Below, one piece after another: positions 15,542 to 23,609 of a stretch of 64,000 bases of DNA (position 1 is the stretch's first letter; the number at the start of each line of letters is the position of its first letter). The position numbers were made by a program, and so were the translations under genes. The notes beneath the pieces are model-generated. The model had not been told where the DNA came from, searched no databases, and saw nothing but the letters and a program-made list of their open reading frames with translations. Source of the DNA: Paenibacillus montaniterrae (lineage in GTDB: Bacteria > Bacillota > Bacilli > Paenibacillales > Paenibacillaceae); the NCBI RefSeq assembly GCF_018403185.1, contig NZ_BOSE01000004.1:310001-374000 (forward strand). The letters are read 5' to 3'.

Positions 15542-16426
15542 TACATGGGCGGAACGCAGTCTAAAATAGAGGCACATGCCTAATAAAACGATCAAACCTC
15601 CTACAAACTGAAATATCGAGATTGTTTCTCCTAGAAATAGATAGGCGAGAATGATTGCTAACACAGGCTCGCCTATGATTCCTACTGAAATAGTCGTTGC
15701 CCCTAACGTTTTTAGCAGCACATTAAAAAGATATTGACCAAATATCGTTGGGATGATCGCCAGCAGCAGGAAGTAGGTCCAGTCCGAGGCCTCGTATTCA
15801 AACAACGTAATGTTATTTAACAAGCTATAGACCAGCATCACGCTCCCACCAATAAAAAAGACAATGACACTATATAAATTCGCATCAATTTTTCGGCTTA
15901 CTTTCTGTCCGGTCAGCAAATAGGCTGAAACTAAAATGGTGCCTAATAAAGATAAGCCATCTCCTATTAAAGCTTCCTTTGAAACCCCGATATCTCCCCA
16001 AGCTATAATGAACGAGCCTACAACAGCGGCTGCTAAACAAAACACTGTCAAGCTGCCTGCTTTCTCACCAAACATAAAGAAGGAACCAATCATGACAAAT
16101 ACAGGCTGCAGCGATAAAATGACCATCGAGCTCGCAACCGAAGTAAATACTAATGATTCCATCCAGCATAAAAAATGAAGCCCAAGAAATAAACCCGCTA
16201 CCATTACTGCGCACCAATCCCTTTTGCTCATATTTATGGATCGGACCGTTTTCCACGATACAAAAGGCAGCATAATGATGACCGATATGTACAATCTGTA
16301 CATTCCCGCAACAGAAGTTGGTGTATCCGAGAACTTTATCATGATGGATGAAACCGAAACAGACAAAATGCTAATGAAAAGCAACATATACGGATGAAGA
16401 AATAACGACGATTGATTAGCTTTCAT
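15521..16426 (-). CDS. EamA/DMT-family transporter
   Basis: This 301-residue integral membrane protein has about ten hydrophobic segments arranged as two EamA halves, the first around residues 10-140 and the second around 155-290 (ending FQFVGGLIVLLGMCLYF). The conserved ETISIFQ region precedes the last helix. Drug/metabolite transporters of this group usually export amino acids, metabolites or drugs. The gene is divergent from an AraC-family regulator at 16585, so that regulator probably controls its expression in response to the exported compound. The start follows GGAGG. Confidence 0.9.
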   Translation of the reverse strand: MKANQSSLFLHPYMLLFISILSVSVSSIMIKFSDTPTSVAGMYRLYISVIIMLPFVSWKTVRSINMSKRDWCAVMVAGLFLGLHFLCWMESLVFTSVASSMVILSLQPVFVMIGSFFMFGEKAGSLTVFCLAAAVVGSFIIAWGDIGVSKEALIGDGLSLLGTILVSAYLLTGQKVSRKIDANLYSVIVFFIGGSVMLVYSLLNNITLFEYEASDWTYFLLLAIIPTIFGQYLFNVLLKTLGATTISVGIIGEPVLAIILAYLFLGETISIFQFVGGLIVLLGMCLYFRLRSAHVSRNVQL

Positions 16427-16584
16427 ATATAAGCCTCCAACATGCTTTATCCAATCGTCTGTGCACAGGATTGTATCGACAAGCCTAAGATCTGATATAA
16501 TAATATCACCACTTTGACTATATTTGTGTAAATAAATCTTTAATTAATATTGATATATCGTCATAAGAAGGAGGTCCGTTGAAA

Positions 16585-17478
16585 ATGGCAAAACCATTGC
16601 ACGAGACCATTCAATACCCTGATGCATCATTTCCTTATATCATGTACACCCATACAATTCATACGAGCATTCCTGAAGGCAGAGGCCTCAATGATTTACA
16701 TTGGCATGAAGAACTGCAAATCACTTTAGTTACAAGAGGCAAGCTGATTATACAGGTTAATGGAATAGATCATGCATTAGAGACTGGTCAAGCGATCTTA
16801 ATTAATAAGAGCATCCTTCATGTTACAACAGATCTGACGCATAACGGTGAGTATGTCAGTTTTAATTTTCCTGAGAAGCTGCTCGCCTTCTATGCAGATA
16901 GTGTGATGGAAAAAAATTATGTACTGCCTTATACCAACTCTTCCTTAGTTTCCTTCGTAATGAAAGGCGATCTCGAGTGGGAACGCAAAGTACTGGACAT
17001 GCTTTGGATTATGAAGGATAAATTCGATAGAAAGAAAAGCTGGGGCTGGCAATATGAGATTGCGATCCAAACCGTACAACTATGGTTTATATTAATTTCC
17101 AACATTTCACTTCCTGCTGAGGAGGTTTCTAAAACCTTGAAGCAGCAGCAAGAAAGACTTCAATTAATGATCAGCTTCATCCACCAAAACTATGCAAATA
17201 CGATAACATTGCAGGAAATTGCTGATGCGGCGCATTTAAGCGTTTCAGAATGCACCCGGAGCTTTAAGAAAATGATTCATATGACGCCCTATGATTATTT
17301 AATTAAGTACAGAATTAAAAAAAGCAGCGAATTATTAGTAACGACAGACAATTCAATAACCGAGATTGCCCATAAGGTGGGGTTCAATCATATCAATCAC
17401 TTTATTCAATCCTTTAAAAAACATCATGGCAAAACCCCTAACGATTTTCGAAAATATCGGCAGAAATTCAAGGATTAG
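16585..17478 (+). CDS. AraC-family transcriptional regulator with cupin sensor
   Basis: This 297-residue protein has an N-terminal cupin domain (residues 20-110, with LHWHEELQITLVTRGKL and the second metal-like motif around GQAILINKSILH). A linker follows, then a C-terminal AraC double helix-turn-helix (residues 195-295, TLQEIADAAHLSVSECTRSFKK and ITEIAHKVGFNHINHFIQSF). It is probably a ligand-responsive activator or repressor. AAGGAGG lies 10 bases before this ATG; an in-frame TTG two codons earlier (16579) is an alternative. It is divergent from the EamA transporter, its likely target. Confidence 0.9.
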   Translation: MAKPLHETIQYPDASFPYIMYTHTIHTSIPEGRGLNDLHWHEELQITLVTRGKLIIQVNGIDHALETGQAILINKSILHVTTDLTHNGEYVSFNFPEKLLAFYADSVMEKNYVLPYTNSSLVSFVMKGDLEWERKVLDMLWIMKDKFDRKKSWGWQYEIAIQTVQLWFILISNISLPAEEVSKTLKQQQERLQLMISFIHQNYANTITLQEIADAAHLSVSECTRSFKKMIHMTPYDYLIKYRIKKSSELLVTTDNSITEIAHKVGFNHINHFIQSFKKHHGKTPNDFRKYRQKFKD

Positions 17479-17606
17479 AAAGCTGGCCTGATTCAAATCG
17501 TGATTGCCCGGTCATTTCCTATGCTGTGGACAGACATTTTATTCCTGTTTGCACATATACGTTATAATATGTGACGGTACAGCGAAGATAGAGAGGATTG
17601 ATGGCG

Positions 17607-19451
17607 ATGTGTGGGATAACGGGATGGATTAATTGGCAGCAAAACTTGCTGCAGCACAGCGATACGCTTGAAGCGATGACAGAAACTCTGACAGCAAGAG
17701 GACCAGATGCAGGCGGAACATGGCTGTCCGTACACTGTGCGCTGGGACATCGCCGGCTTGCTGTAATGGATCCTAATAATGGAGCCCAGCCAATGGTGCG
17801 CTATCGCGGCAATGACCAATTTGTCATTGTATATAACGGAGAAATTTACAATGCGATTGAGTTGACGCATGAGCTGAAGCAGCACGGGTGGAAATTTACG
17901 ACGACCTGCGACACAGAGGTATTGCTGATCGCCTATATGCACTGGGGCAAAGCATGCCTGGAACGTCTGAACGGCATCTTCGCGTTTGCGATATGGGATA
18001 TCGAGGCTGAGGAGCTGTTTGCTGCAAGAGATCGGCTCGGCGTAAAGCCTTTCTTCTACTATGAAAAGGATAGCCAGCTTCTGTTCGGCTCTGAGCTTAA
18101 AGCTATTCTCGCCAATCCAGCAGCCCAGCCGGTTATCGGTCGCGAGGGGCTGGCAGAAATTTTGGTAGTAGGTCCGGCGCGCACGCCAGGCCATGGCATT
18201 TACGAGGGGTTTGCCGAGCTTAAGCCGGGACAATATATGACGGTGACGAAAGCGGGCACGCAAGTTCGTACGTATTGGCAGCTCGAAAGCCGCGAGCATG
18301 AGCATACATTTGATCAAACCGTCGAGCATGTTCATCACTTGCTGCAGGATACGATGAATCGGCAAATGATTAGCGATGTTCCGATTTGCACGCTGCTGTC
18401 TGGCGGACTGGATTCCAGCGCTTTAACAGCAATGGCTGTGCAGTATTATCGACAAGCGGATGCCAGTCCGCTGCATACGTATTCCATTGATTATGTAGAC
18501 AATGACAAGCACTTTAAAGCACATGCCTTCCAGCCAAATTCCGATGCTCCATTTATTGAGCTGATGACCAAGCAGCTTTCTACCGTACATCATTATTTGC
18601 AATTCGACACGCCGGAATTAATTGCTGCCTTGCATGATGCAACATTGGCTCGTGATCTGCCGGGCATGGCGGATATAGACTCGTCGCTGCTGCTGTTTTG
18701 CCGAGAAATTAAAAAAAATGCCACAGTAGCGATTTCTGGTGAAGCGGCTGATGAAATATTCGGCGGCTATCCTTGGTTTCATAAGGAAGAAACGCTGCAC
18801 GCCAAGCAATTTCCGTGGTCGCTGGCAACCGCTTTTCGCAGCGAGCTAATTGATGAAGAGCTGCAGTCGTTGATTCAGCCAGAGCAATATGTTGCTCAGC
18901 GCTTTGCAGAAGCAAAGGCGGAGGTGCCGCAGCTGGCTGGAGAAAACGAGCAGCTGCGTGCCGTACGTCAAATGTCATACTTGAACATTACGCGCTTTAT
19001 GCCAACCTTGCTGGACCGCAAGGATCGCATGAGCATGGCTGCAGGACTCGAGGTGCGCGTGCCGTTCTGCGATCATCGACTTGTCGATTACGTGTTTAAT
19101 ATTCCGTGGGAATTTAAAACATCAGGCGACCGCGAGAAAGGAATATTGCGCAAAGCATTAAAGGGAGTATTGCCAGACGAAATTATTACCCGCAAAAAAA
19201 GCCCTTACCCAAAAACGCATAATCCCGCTTACTTGGCAGCAGTAACGAAGCTGATCAAGGATGTGCTTAGTGATGAATCAGCACCGCTGTTCCAGCTTAT
19301 TAAACGTGACAAAATCGAGCAGCTATTAAAGTCGGAGCAATCCTCCTCGCTCGTGCCTTGGTTCGGTCAGCTTATGTCTGGTCCACAGCTTTACGCTTAT
19401 TTATACCAAATGAATGTGTGGCTCAGCTCCTACAAGGTACGAATTGTATAG
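17607..19451 (+). CDS. asnB: Asparagine synthase (glutamine-hydrolysing)
   Basis: The predicted protein has 614 residues. The N-terminal glutamine amidotransferase domain begins MCGITGWINW; the ATG at 17607 is chosen because Cys2 must become the N-terminal nucleophile. The ATP-pyrophosphatase domain carries LLSGGLDSSALTAMA near residue 265 and a C-terminal part with RFMPTLLDRKDRMSMAAGLEVR. It converts aspartate, glutamine and ATP into asparagine and glutamate. Length and motifs match the AsnB/YisO type. Related proteins amidate cell-wall peptides, so that substrate cannot be excluded. A strong terminator follows. Confidence 0.92.
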   Translation: MCGITGWINWQQNLLQHSDTLEAMTETLTARGPDAGGTWLSVHCALGHRRLAVMDPNNGAQPMVRYRGNDQFVIVYNGEIYNAIELTHELKQHGWKFTTTCDTEVLLIAYMHWGKACLERLNGIFAFAIWDIEAEELFAARDRLGVKPFFYYEKDSQLLFGSELKAILANPAAQPVIGREGLAEILVVGPARTPGHGIYEGFAELKPGQYMTVTKAGTQVRTYWQLESREHEHTFDQTVEHVHHLLQDTMNRQMISDVPICTLLSGGLDSSALTAMAVQYYRQADASPLHTYSIDYVDNDKHFKAHAFQPNSDAPFIELMTKQLSTVHHYLQFDTPELIAALHDATLARDLPGMADIDSSLLLFCREIKKNATVAISGEAADEIFGGYPWFHKEETLHAKQFPWSLATAFRSELIDEELQSLIQPEQYVAQRFAEAKAEVPQLAGENEQLRAVRQMSYLNITRFMPTLLDRKDRMSMAAGLEVRVPFCDHRLVDYVFNIPWEFKTSGDREKGILRKALKGVLPDEIITRKKSPYPKTHNPAYLAAVTKLIKDVLSDESAPLFQLIKRDKIEQLLKSEQSSSLVPWFGQLMSGPQLYAYLYQMNVWLSSYKVRIV

Positions 19452-19492
19452 CGGTACACTGGCTGATTGATGCCAAGCAAAACCAAGCAAAA

Positions 19493-19552
19493 AAGGAGTC
19501 TATGCTGCTAATTGCCGCAGCTTGAATGCAGCACATAGCAGCAAGACTCCTT
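19493..19552. terminator. Bidirectional terminator between asnB and rdgB
   Basis: AAGGAGTC and GACTCCTT form the outer stem, with further pairing inside (TATGCTGC with GCAGCACATA), and A-rich sequence before and T-rich sequence after. It lies between convergent genes. Confidence 0.78.
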
Positions 19553-19560
19553 GCTTCATC

Positions 19561-20214
19561 CTAGGGCGTGTCTGTGACTAGCTTTTCAACTGCTGGCAGC
19601 AGCTGCTTCAGCGCTTCGCCGCGATGGCTGATTTTACCCTTTTCTTCCTTGCTCAGCTCAGCCATGCTGCAGCCAAGCTTAGGCACATAAAATAGCGGAT
19701 CGTAGCCAAAGCCGCCATCTCCATGCGGCCGATCCATAATGACGCCTTCAACCATACCCTCGGCAATCATAAATTGTCCGTTGTCGGGGAAATAAAGCGC
19801 AAGTGCACATTGAAACTGTGCCGGGCTCAACAGGCTTGTCCCATTAGCTAACGGCTGCTCGTCCAGCCTTGCGCCTTTGTCAGCCAATTGAGCCAACAGC
19901 TTTTCATTGTTTTGCGCATCGCTTGCTCCTTCACCTGCATAACGTGCAGAATAAACGCCAGGCTCGCCGTTCAGCGCGTCAACAGCAAGTCCAGAATCGT
20001 CAGCCAGCACAGGCACGCCAAGCGCATCGCCAGCTGTTTTCGCTTTAATTTTCGCATTGGCGATAAAGGTGTCGCCATCCTCGACAATATCGGGAATCGA
20101 GGGATAGTCAAGCAGGCTTTTCACCTCTATGCCCAGCTTCGCAAAAGCGTGGGCAAATTCTTTAACCTTGCCAGCATTTTTCGTTGCAATTACTATCGTA
20201 AATGGCTTGCTCAT
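19561..20214 (-). CDS. rdgB: XTP/dITP diphosphatase (RdgB/HAM1)
   Basis: This 217-residue house-cleaning pyrophosphatase hydrolyses dITP, XTP and related nucleotides. Motifs are IVIATKNAGKVKEF at the N terminus, VLADDSGLAVDALNGEPGVYSARYAG near residue 70 in two parts, and the C-terminal GDGGFGYDPLFYVP and ISHRGEALK. The ATG follows directly on the rph stop codon (TAG ATG), with GAGGTGAG inside the rph end as ribosome binding site. Its last residues (VTDTP) are encoded by a short motif repeated at two other gene ends. In B. subtilis the same order gerM-rph-rdgB is found. Confidence 0.95.
   Translation of the reverse strand: MSKPFTIVIATKNAGKVKEFAHAFAKLGIEVKSLLDYPSIPDIVEDGDTFIANAKIKAKTAGDALGVPVLADDSGLAVDALNGEPGVYSARYAGEGASDAQNNEKLLAQLADKGARLDEQPLANGTSLLSPAQFQCALALYFPDNGQFMIAEGMVEGVIMDRPHGDGGFGYDPLFYVPKLGCSMAELSKEEKGKISHRGEALKQLLPAVEKLVTDTP
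19562..19575 (+). repeat. Short dispersed motif at gene 3' end (copy 2)
   Basis: TAGGGCGTGTCTGT differs by one base from the motif at 2001. Here it lies on the strand opposite to rdgB and encodes, in reverse, that gene's last residues and stop. Confidence 0.45.
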
Positions 20215-20955
20215 CTACTCACCTCTTATATGCTCGCTTGCGGCGCCAAGCGCTTGCTTCTGTGCAGCGATCAACTGCTGGATACCGTGCTCTGCCAGGT
20301 CAAGCAGCTCCTGAAGCTCCGTCCGGGAAAAAGGAGCTTCCTCGCCTGTGCCCTGCACCTCAACGAATTTGCCGCTGCCTGTCATCACTACATTCATATC
20401 GACCTTGGCCGAGGAATCCTCTACATAGTTCAAATCAAGCATCGGAGTTCCCTCGATAATGCCTACGCTGACCGAGGCCAAATAATCGTTGATCGGATAT
20501 ACTTGAAACGGATGTGATTTTGCAATATGCTCAACGGCCAGACACAACGCTACAAATGCGCCTGTAATCGACGTTGTGCGCGTGCCGCCATCTGCTTGAA
20601 TAACATCGCAATCCAGCGTAATCGTCCGCTCGCCCAATGCCTGCAAATTAACAACCGAGCGAAGTGCGCGGCCAATGAGGCGCTGAATTTCCATCGTCCG
20701 ACCCGAAAGCTTGCCGCGATTTGCTTCACGCTGATTGCGAGCATGGGTTGCTCTTGGAAGCATTGAATATTCTGCTGTTACCCAGCCTTTGCCTTGTCCT
20801 TTCATAAATGGCGGTACGCGTTCCTCAACAGAAGCTGTACAAATTACTTTCGTATCACCAAATTGGATAAGCACAGAGCCTTCAGCATGCTTATTAACGT
20901 TCGTCGTAATCGTCACGTCACGAAGCTCATTAGGCTGGCGACTGTCATTTCTCAT
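20215..20955 (-). CDS. rph: Ribonuclease PH
   Basis: This 246-residue phosphorolytic 3'-5' exoribonuclease trims tRNA precursors. Motifs are [20 protein letters not shown] near residue 30, [19 protein letters not shown], the phosphate-binding region [21 protein letters not shown] in part, and [22 protein letters not shown]. It forms a hexamer in known relatives. AGGAGG lies ten bases before this ATG; an in-frame TTG at 20961 is possible. rdgB follows without a gap. The upstream interval to gerM, normally short, is filled by an array of dispersed elements. Confidence 0.96.
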   Translation of the reverse strand: MRNDSRQPNELRDVTITTNVNKHAEGSVLIQFGDTKVICTASVEERVPPFMKGQGKGWVTAEYSMLPRATHARNQREANRGKLSGRTMEIQRLIGRALRSVVNLQALGERTITLDCDVIQADGGTRTTSITGAFVALCLAVEHIAKSHPFQVYPINDYLASVSVGIIEGTPMLDLNYVEDSSAKVDMNVVMTGSGKFVEVQGTGEEAPFSRTELQELLDLAEHGIQQLIAAQKQALGAASEHIRGE

Positions 20956-21071
20956 GTTCAAATTGCCTCCTAAAAACTTTTTCTACTATTATCGACTTGC
21001 TTCATTCTGCCAAATGTAACAACCTTACCTATTGTATCAAAGCCATAAACCAAATGCATCATTTAAAGTAG

Positions 21072-21140
21072 GCATTTCAAGCTTCGCCGTCGACTAAGCT
21101 ACAGCGCAATCGCATCGTCATCAAAGGCGGATTTTTGAAC
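21072..21140 (+). repeat. Partial dispersed element (3' part only)
   Basis: This is the right third of the element only, from a TTCAAGCTTCGCCGTCGAC segment to the end ATTTTTGAAC. It is followed by the same 17-base spacer that separates the full copies, so it is the truncated first member of the tandem array. Confidence 0.8.
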
Positions 21141-21157
21141 ATCCTCTTTCAATAAGA

Positions 21158-21325
21158 GTTCAAAAATTCGGCTTTCAGGACCAAGAAGCTTGGACGCTAG
21201 TAGAAAATGAGGAGCGCAGCGTAGGCAAATGCTACGTGAGCACCGCAGCCTTCGGTAGCGTGACATATTCGCCGTCGACTACGCTACAACGAAACAGCAT
21301 CGTCATCAAAGTCGGATTTTTGAAC
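21158..21325 (+). repeat. Dispersed structured element, short form (copy 4, mosaic)
   Basis: This 168-base copy has matching terminal arms. Inside, the left half is type A (CTTGGACGCTAG, GAAAAT) and the right half type B (GCCTTC, GTAGCGTGAC), so helices P2 and P3 cannot form. It looks like a recombinant of its two neighbours. The period to the next copy is exactly 185 bases. Confidence 0.87.
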
Positions 21326-21342
21326 ATCCTCTTTCAATGAAA

Positions 21343-21510
21343 GTTCAAAAATTCGGCTTTCAGGACCAAGAAGCTTGGACGCTAGTAGAAAATGAGGAGC
21401 GCAGCGTAGGCACAAGCTACGTGAGCACCGGAATTTTCGCTAGCGTTCAAGATTCGCCGTCGACTAAGCTACAGCGCAACCGCATCGTCATCAAAGTCGG
21501 ATTTTTGAAC
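21343..21510 (+). repeat. Dispersed structured element, short form (copy 5, reference type A)
   Basis: This is the clearest type-A copy. P1 pairs 21343-21360 with 21493-21510 (18 pairs including two G-U). P2 pairs CTTGGACGCTAG (21374-21385) with CTAGCGTTCAAG (21440-21451). P3 pairs GAAAAT (21388-21393) with ATTTTC (21433-21438). P4 pairs GGAGCGCAGCGTAG (21396-21409) with CTACGTGAGCACC (21417-21429). The helices are properly nested. Confidence 0.9.
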
Positions 21511-21527
21511 ATCCCCTTTCAATGAAA

Positions 21528-21695
21528 GTTCAAAAATTCGGCTTTCAGGACCAAGAAGATGGCACGATACTAGAAGGCGAGGAGCGCAGCGTAGGCAAAT
21601 GCTACGTGAGCACCGCAGCCTTCGGTAGCGTGACATATTCGCCGTCGACTACGCTACAACGAAACAGCATCGTCATCAAAGTCGGATTTTTGAAC
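21528..21695 (+). repeat. Dispersed structured element, short form (copy 6, reference type B)
   Basis: This 168-base copy begins exactly 185 bases after the previous one. P2 is GGCACGATAC (21561-21570) with GTAGCGTGAC (21625-21634), eight of ten paired. P3 is GAAGGC (21573-21578) with GCCTTC (21618-21623), where type A has GAAAAT with ATTTTC. Both sides of each helix differ from type A yet still pair. Confidence 0.9.
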
Positions 21696-21774
21696 ATCCT
21701 TCTCAGAATAGCAAGCAAGGGATTCCAAGCTACTGTGCTTGAAACCCCCTCTCACTAGACGTCCGTCCAATGCT

Positions 21775-22827
21775 TTACAATTTTAACGCATTTACGTGAA
21801 CTGGCTTGCTGACTGGCTGACTGTAGGATGCATTATTTTCATCGAAAATATTAATATCGCCATTGACGCGAACCTGCACTTTCGATACGCCCGTATTTTC
21901 CGCTACCGACAAGATGATTGAGTTAAGCATTTCCGAAGGTACGAACAAGCCCGGCTCGTAGGCATCATCCTGCAAATCAATATGAACGACACCATCGTAC
22001 TCTTCAAGGCCAGTCACCGCAACATCTGGCATAATAACCGGCTGCAACGCTTTTGTATTTTGCGGACCTTCGATCAGTTCTTCAATTGCTGCGATTTCCA
22101 TCGTATCTGTACGCTGGATCATGCGGGTAACAGGCACATAATATTGCTCATTGTTTGACGTTTCAGAAGAAAAATACAAGGTCACTGGAGCTGCCTGTGA
22201 ATAGCTTACACCTTCATCCATTTCAATGTTGATGCCGATTGTTCGTGTAAGCGGCTGATCGAGTGGATATTGAGCGACTGGCATTTCCTCAAGCTTTGCC
22301 CCGTTCAATTGAAGCTCCACACCGTTAATGCCTTCAAGCGATGTCAGCGTCCAGGTAATGGACTCGATCATGCTGCGCTCATCCTGGCCGTTGTAATCAG
22401 CGAACGCTTCAGAAAGGTTCACCGTCGCAATTCCAGTTTCAGGATTATGCTGATAGCCTAAAATTTCTGTTCCTTGCGGAATCATTGCTCTAAAATCAAG
22501 CGGAAGCGAGCTGGCATACATGCCTTGATCAACCATGACCTCCAGCAGCTTGACTGCAACCTCTTCACCTTCCGCTACTGCTACAGGCAATGAGATCGGC
22601 GCCAGATATCCGTTTTTATCCTGCAAATAAACAATGTATTGCTCCGCATTGTCGGATTGATTCAACCAGCTGCTTGTCTGCTGCTCTTGATCTTCAATAA
22701 CTTCAGTCTGTGGAGGATCAATTGGCTCAGATACAGATTTTGAGAAAAGTCCACATCCCGAAAGCAGTACCGGAATAACCATAACCCCCATTATTGCAGT
22801 AGAACGTAACCATGTTTTTGCACTCAT
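21775..22827 (-). CDS. gerM: GerMN-domain lipoprotein (spore germination/sporulation protein GerM)
   Basis: This 350-residue lipoprotein has an N-terminal signal with the lipobox LLSGCG, the cysteine lying near residue 25. A short linker precedes two GerMN domains, one at about residues 90-190 (ESITWTLTSLEGINGVELQLNG) and one at about 225-335 (LNSIILSVAENTGVSKVQVRVNG). GerM works in the mother cell during engulfment and spore cortex formation in B. subtilis. The ATG at 22827 follows AGGAGG; the upstream in-frame ATG overlaps that site and is rejected. Its place upstream of rph and rdgB matches Bacillus gene order. Confidence 0.93.
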   Translation of the reverse strand: MSAKTWLRSTAIMGVMVIPVLLSGCGLFSKSVSEPIDPPQTEVIEDQEQQTSSWLNQSDNAEQYIVYLQDKNGYLAPISLPVAVAEGEEVAVKLLEVMVDQGMYASSLPLDFRAMIPQGTEILGYQHNPETGIATVNLSEAFADYNGQDERSMIESITWTLTSLEGINGVELQLNGAKLEEMPVAQYPLDQPLTRTIGINIEMDEGVSYSQAAPVTLYFSSETSNNEQYYVPVTRMIQRTDTMEIAAIEELIEGPQNTKALQPVIMPDVAVTGLEEYDGVVHIDLQDDAYEPGLFVPSEMLNSIILSVAENTGVSKVQVRVNGDINIFDENNASYSQPVSKPVHVNALKL

Positions 22828-22951
22828 TGTATAAATCCTCCTCAATATTGTCTGAAAACTTTGTACAACTTGTCTTTTGTAGTAATATGTATACGAGCCC
22901 TTCTAAATTTTAGACCAGTTTTGTCCAGAAAAATGTATGGAGGAATGGAAT

Positions 22952-23491
22952 ATGTCTGATGCAGAAAAATATAGTTTGAATAGTCAAGAGGTAGCGCAGG
23001 CTACATATAAATTGCTGGAGCAGCGCGGTGTAACAATAGCGGATATCGCTGAGCTTGTACATTTTCTGCAAGCTAAATATGTGCCCGGTCTTACGATCGA
23101 GGATTGCAATGTGCACGTTGAAGCTGTACTTTCCAAGCGTGAGGTTCAAAATGCGATTTTGACCGGCATTCAATTGGACATATTGGCGGAGCAAAAGCAG
23201 CTGCTGCAGCCGCTGCAAGCGATGATCGAAAATGATGAGGGCTTATATGGCTGCGATGAGATTTTGGCACTGTCTATCGTTAATGTTTATGGAAGTATTG
23301 GCTTTACCAACTTCGGTTATATCGACAAAGTAAAGCCTGGAATTCTTGTCAGACTGAACACGAAAAATGGCAGGGACACTCATACCTTCCTTGATGATAT
23401 CGTAGGCGCTATTGCTGCCTCTGCAGCCAGCCGACTGGCACATCGCAACCAAGCCGAGCGTGAAGGAGTTACGACACCTCCGCTAGACTAA
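22952..23491 (+). CDS. Phosphatidylglycerophosphatase A family protein (YutG-like)
   Basis: This 179-residue protein has the PgpA-type fold, with CDEILALSIVNVYGSIGFTNFGYIDK in two conserved parts near residues 95-120 and the acidic run HTFLDDIVGAIAASAAS near residue 150. Family members remove phosphate from phosphatidylglycerol phosphate to give phosphatidylglycerol. Firmicute YutG-type proteins lack the long membrane helices of E. coli PgpA, as here, so the substrate is inferred. The ATG at 22952 follows GGAGG at eight bases. It is divergent from gerM. Confidence 0.82.
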   Translation: MSDAEKYSLNSQEVAQATYKLLEQRGVTIADIAELVHFLQAKYVPGLTIEDCNVHVEAVLSKREVQNAILTGIQLDILAEQKQLLQPLQAMIENDEGLYGCDEILALSIVNVYGSIGFTNFGYIDKVKPGILVRLNTKNGRDTHTFLDDIVGAIAASAASRLAHRNQAEREGVTTPPLD

Positions 23492-23530
23492 CAGCTATAA
23501 AACCATGTAAAATGCTGTGTTGATGAAAAA

Positions 23531-23573
23531 GGGTGTTTAGAATCGTCAGTGAAAGCGACCATTCTAAACACCC
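23531..23573. terminator. Bidirectional terminator
   Basis: GGGTGTTTAGAAT and ATTCTAAACACCC form a perfect 13-base-pair stem with a 17-base loop, flanked by AAAAA before and TCTCTTGCTGTTT after. It lies between the convergent PgpA-like and MBL-fold genes. Confidence 0.88.
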
Positions 23574-23609
23574 TCTCTTGCTGTTTGCTCCTTCTCTGCA
23601 GCATAATAT

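Noticed and set aside
17562..18365. 267-codon open frame on the - strand
   Set aside because: It is the antisense of asnB, which has clear family motifs. It lacks a ribosome binding site and any recognisable domain.
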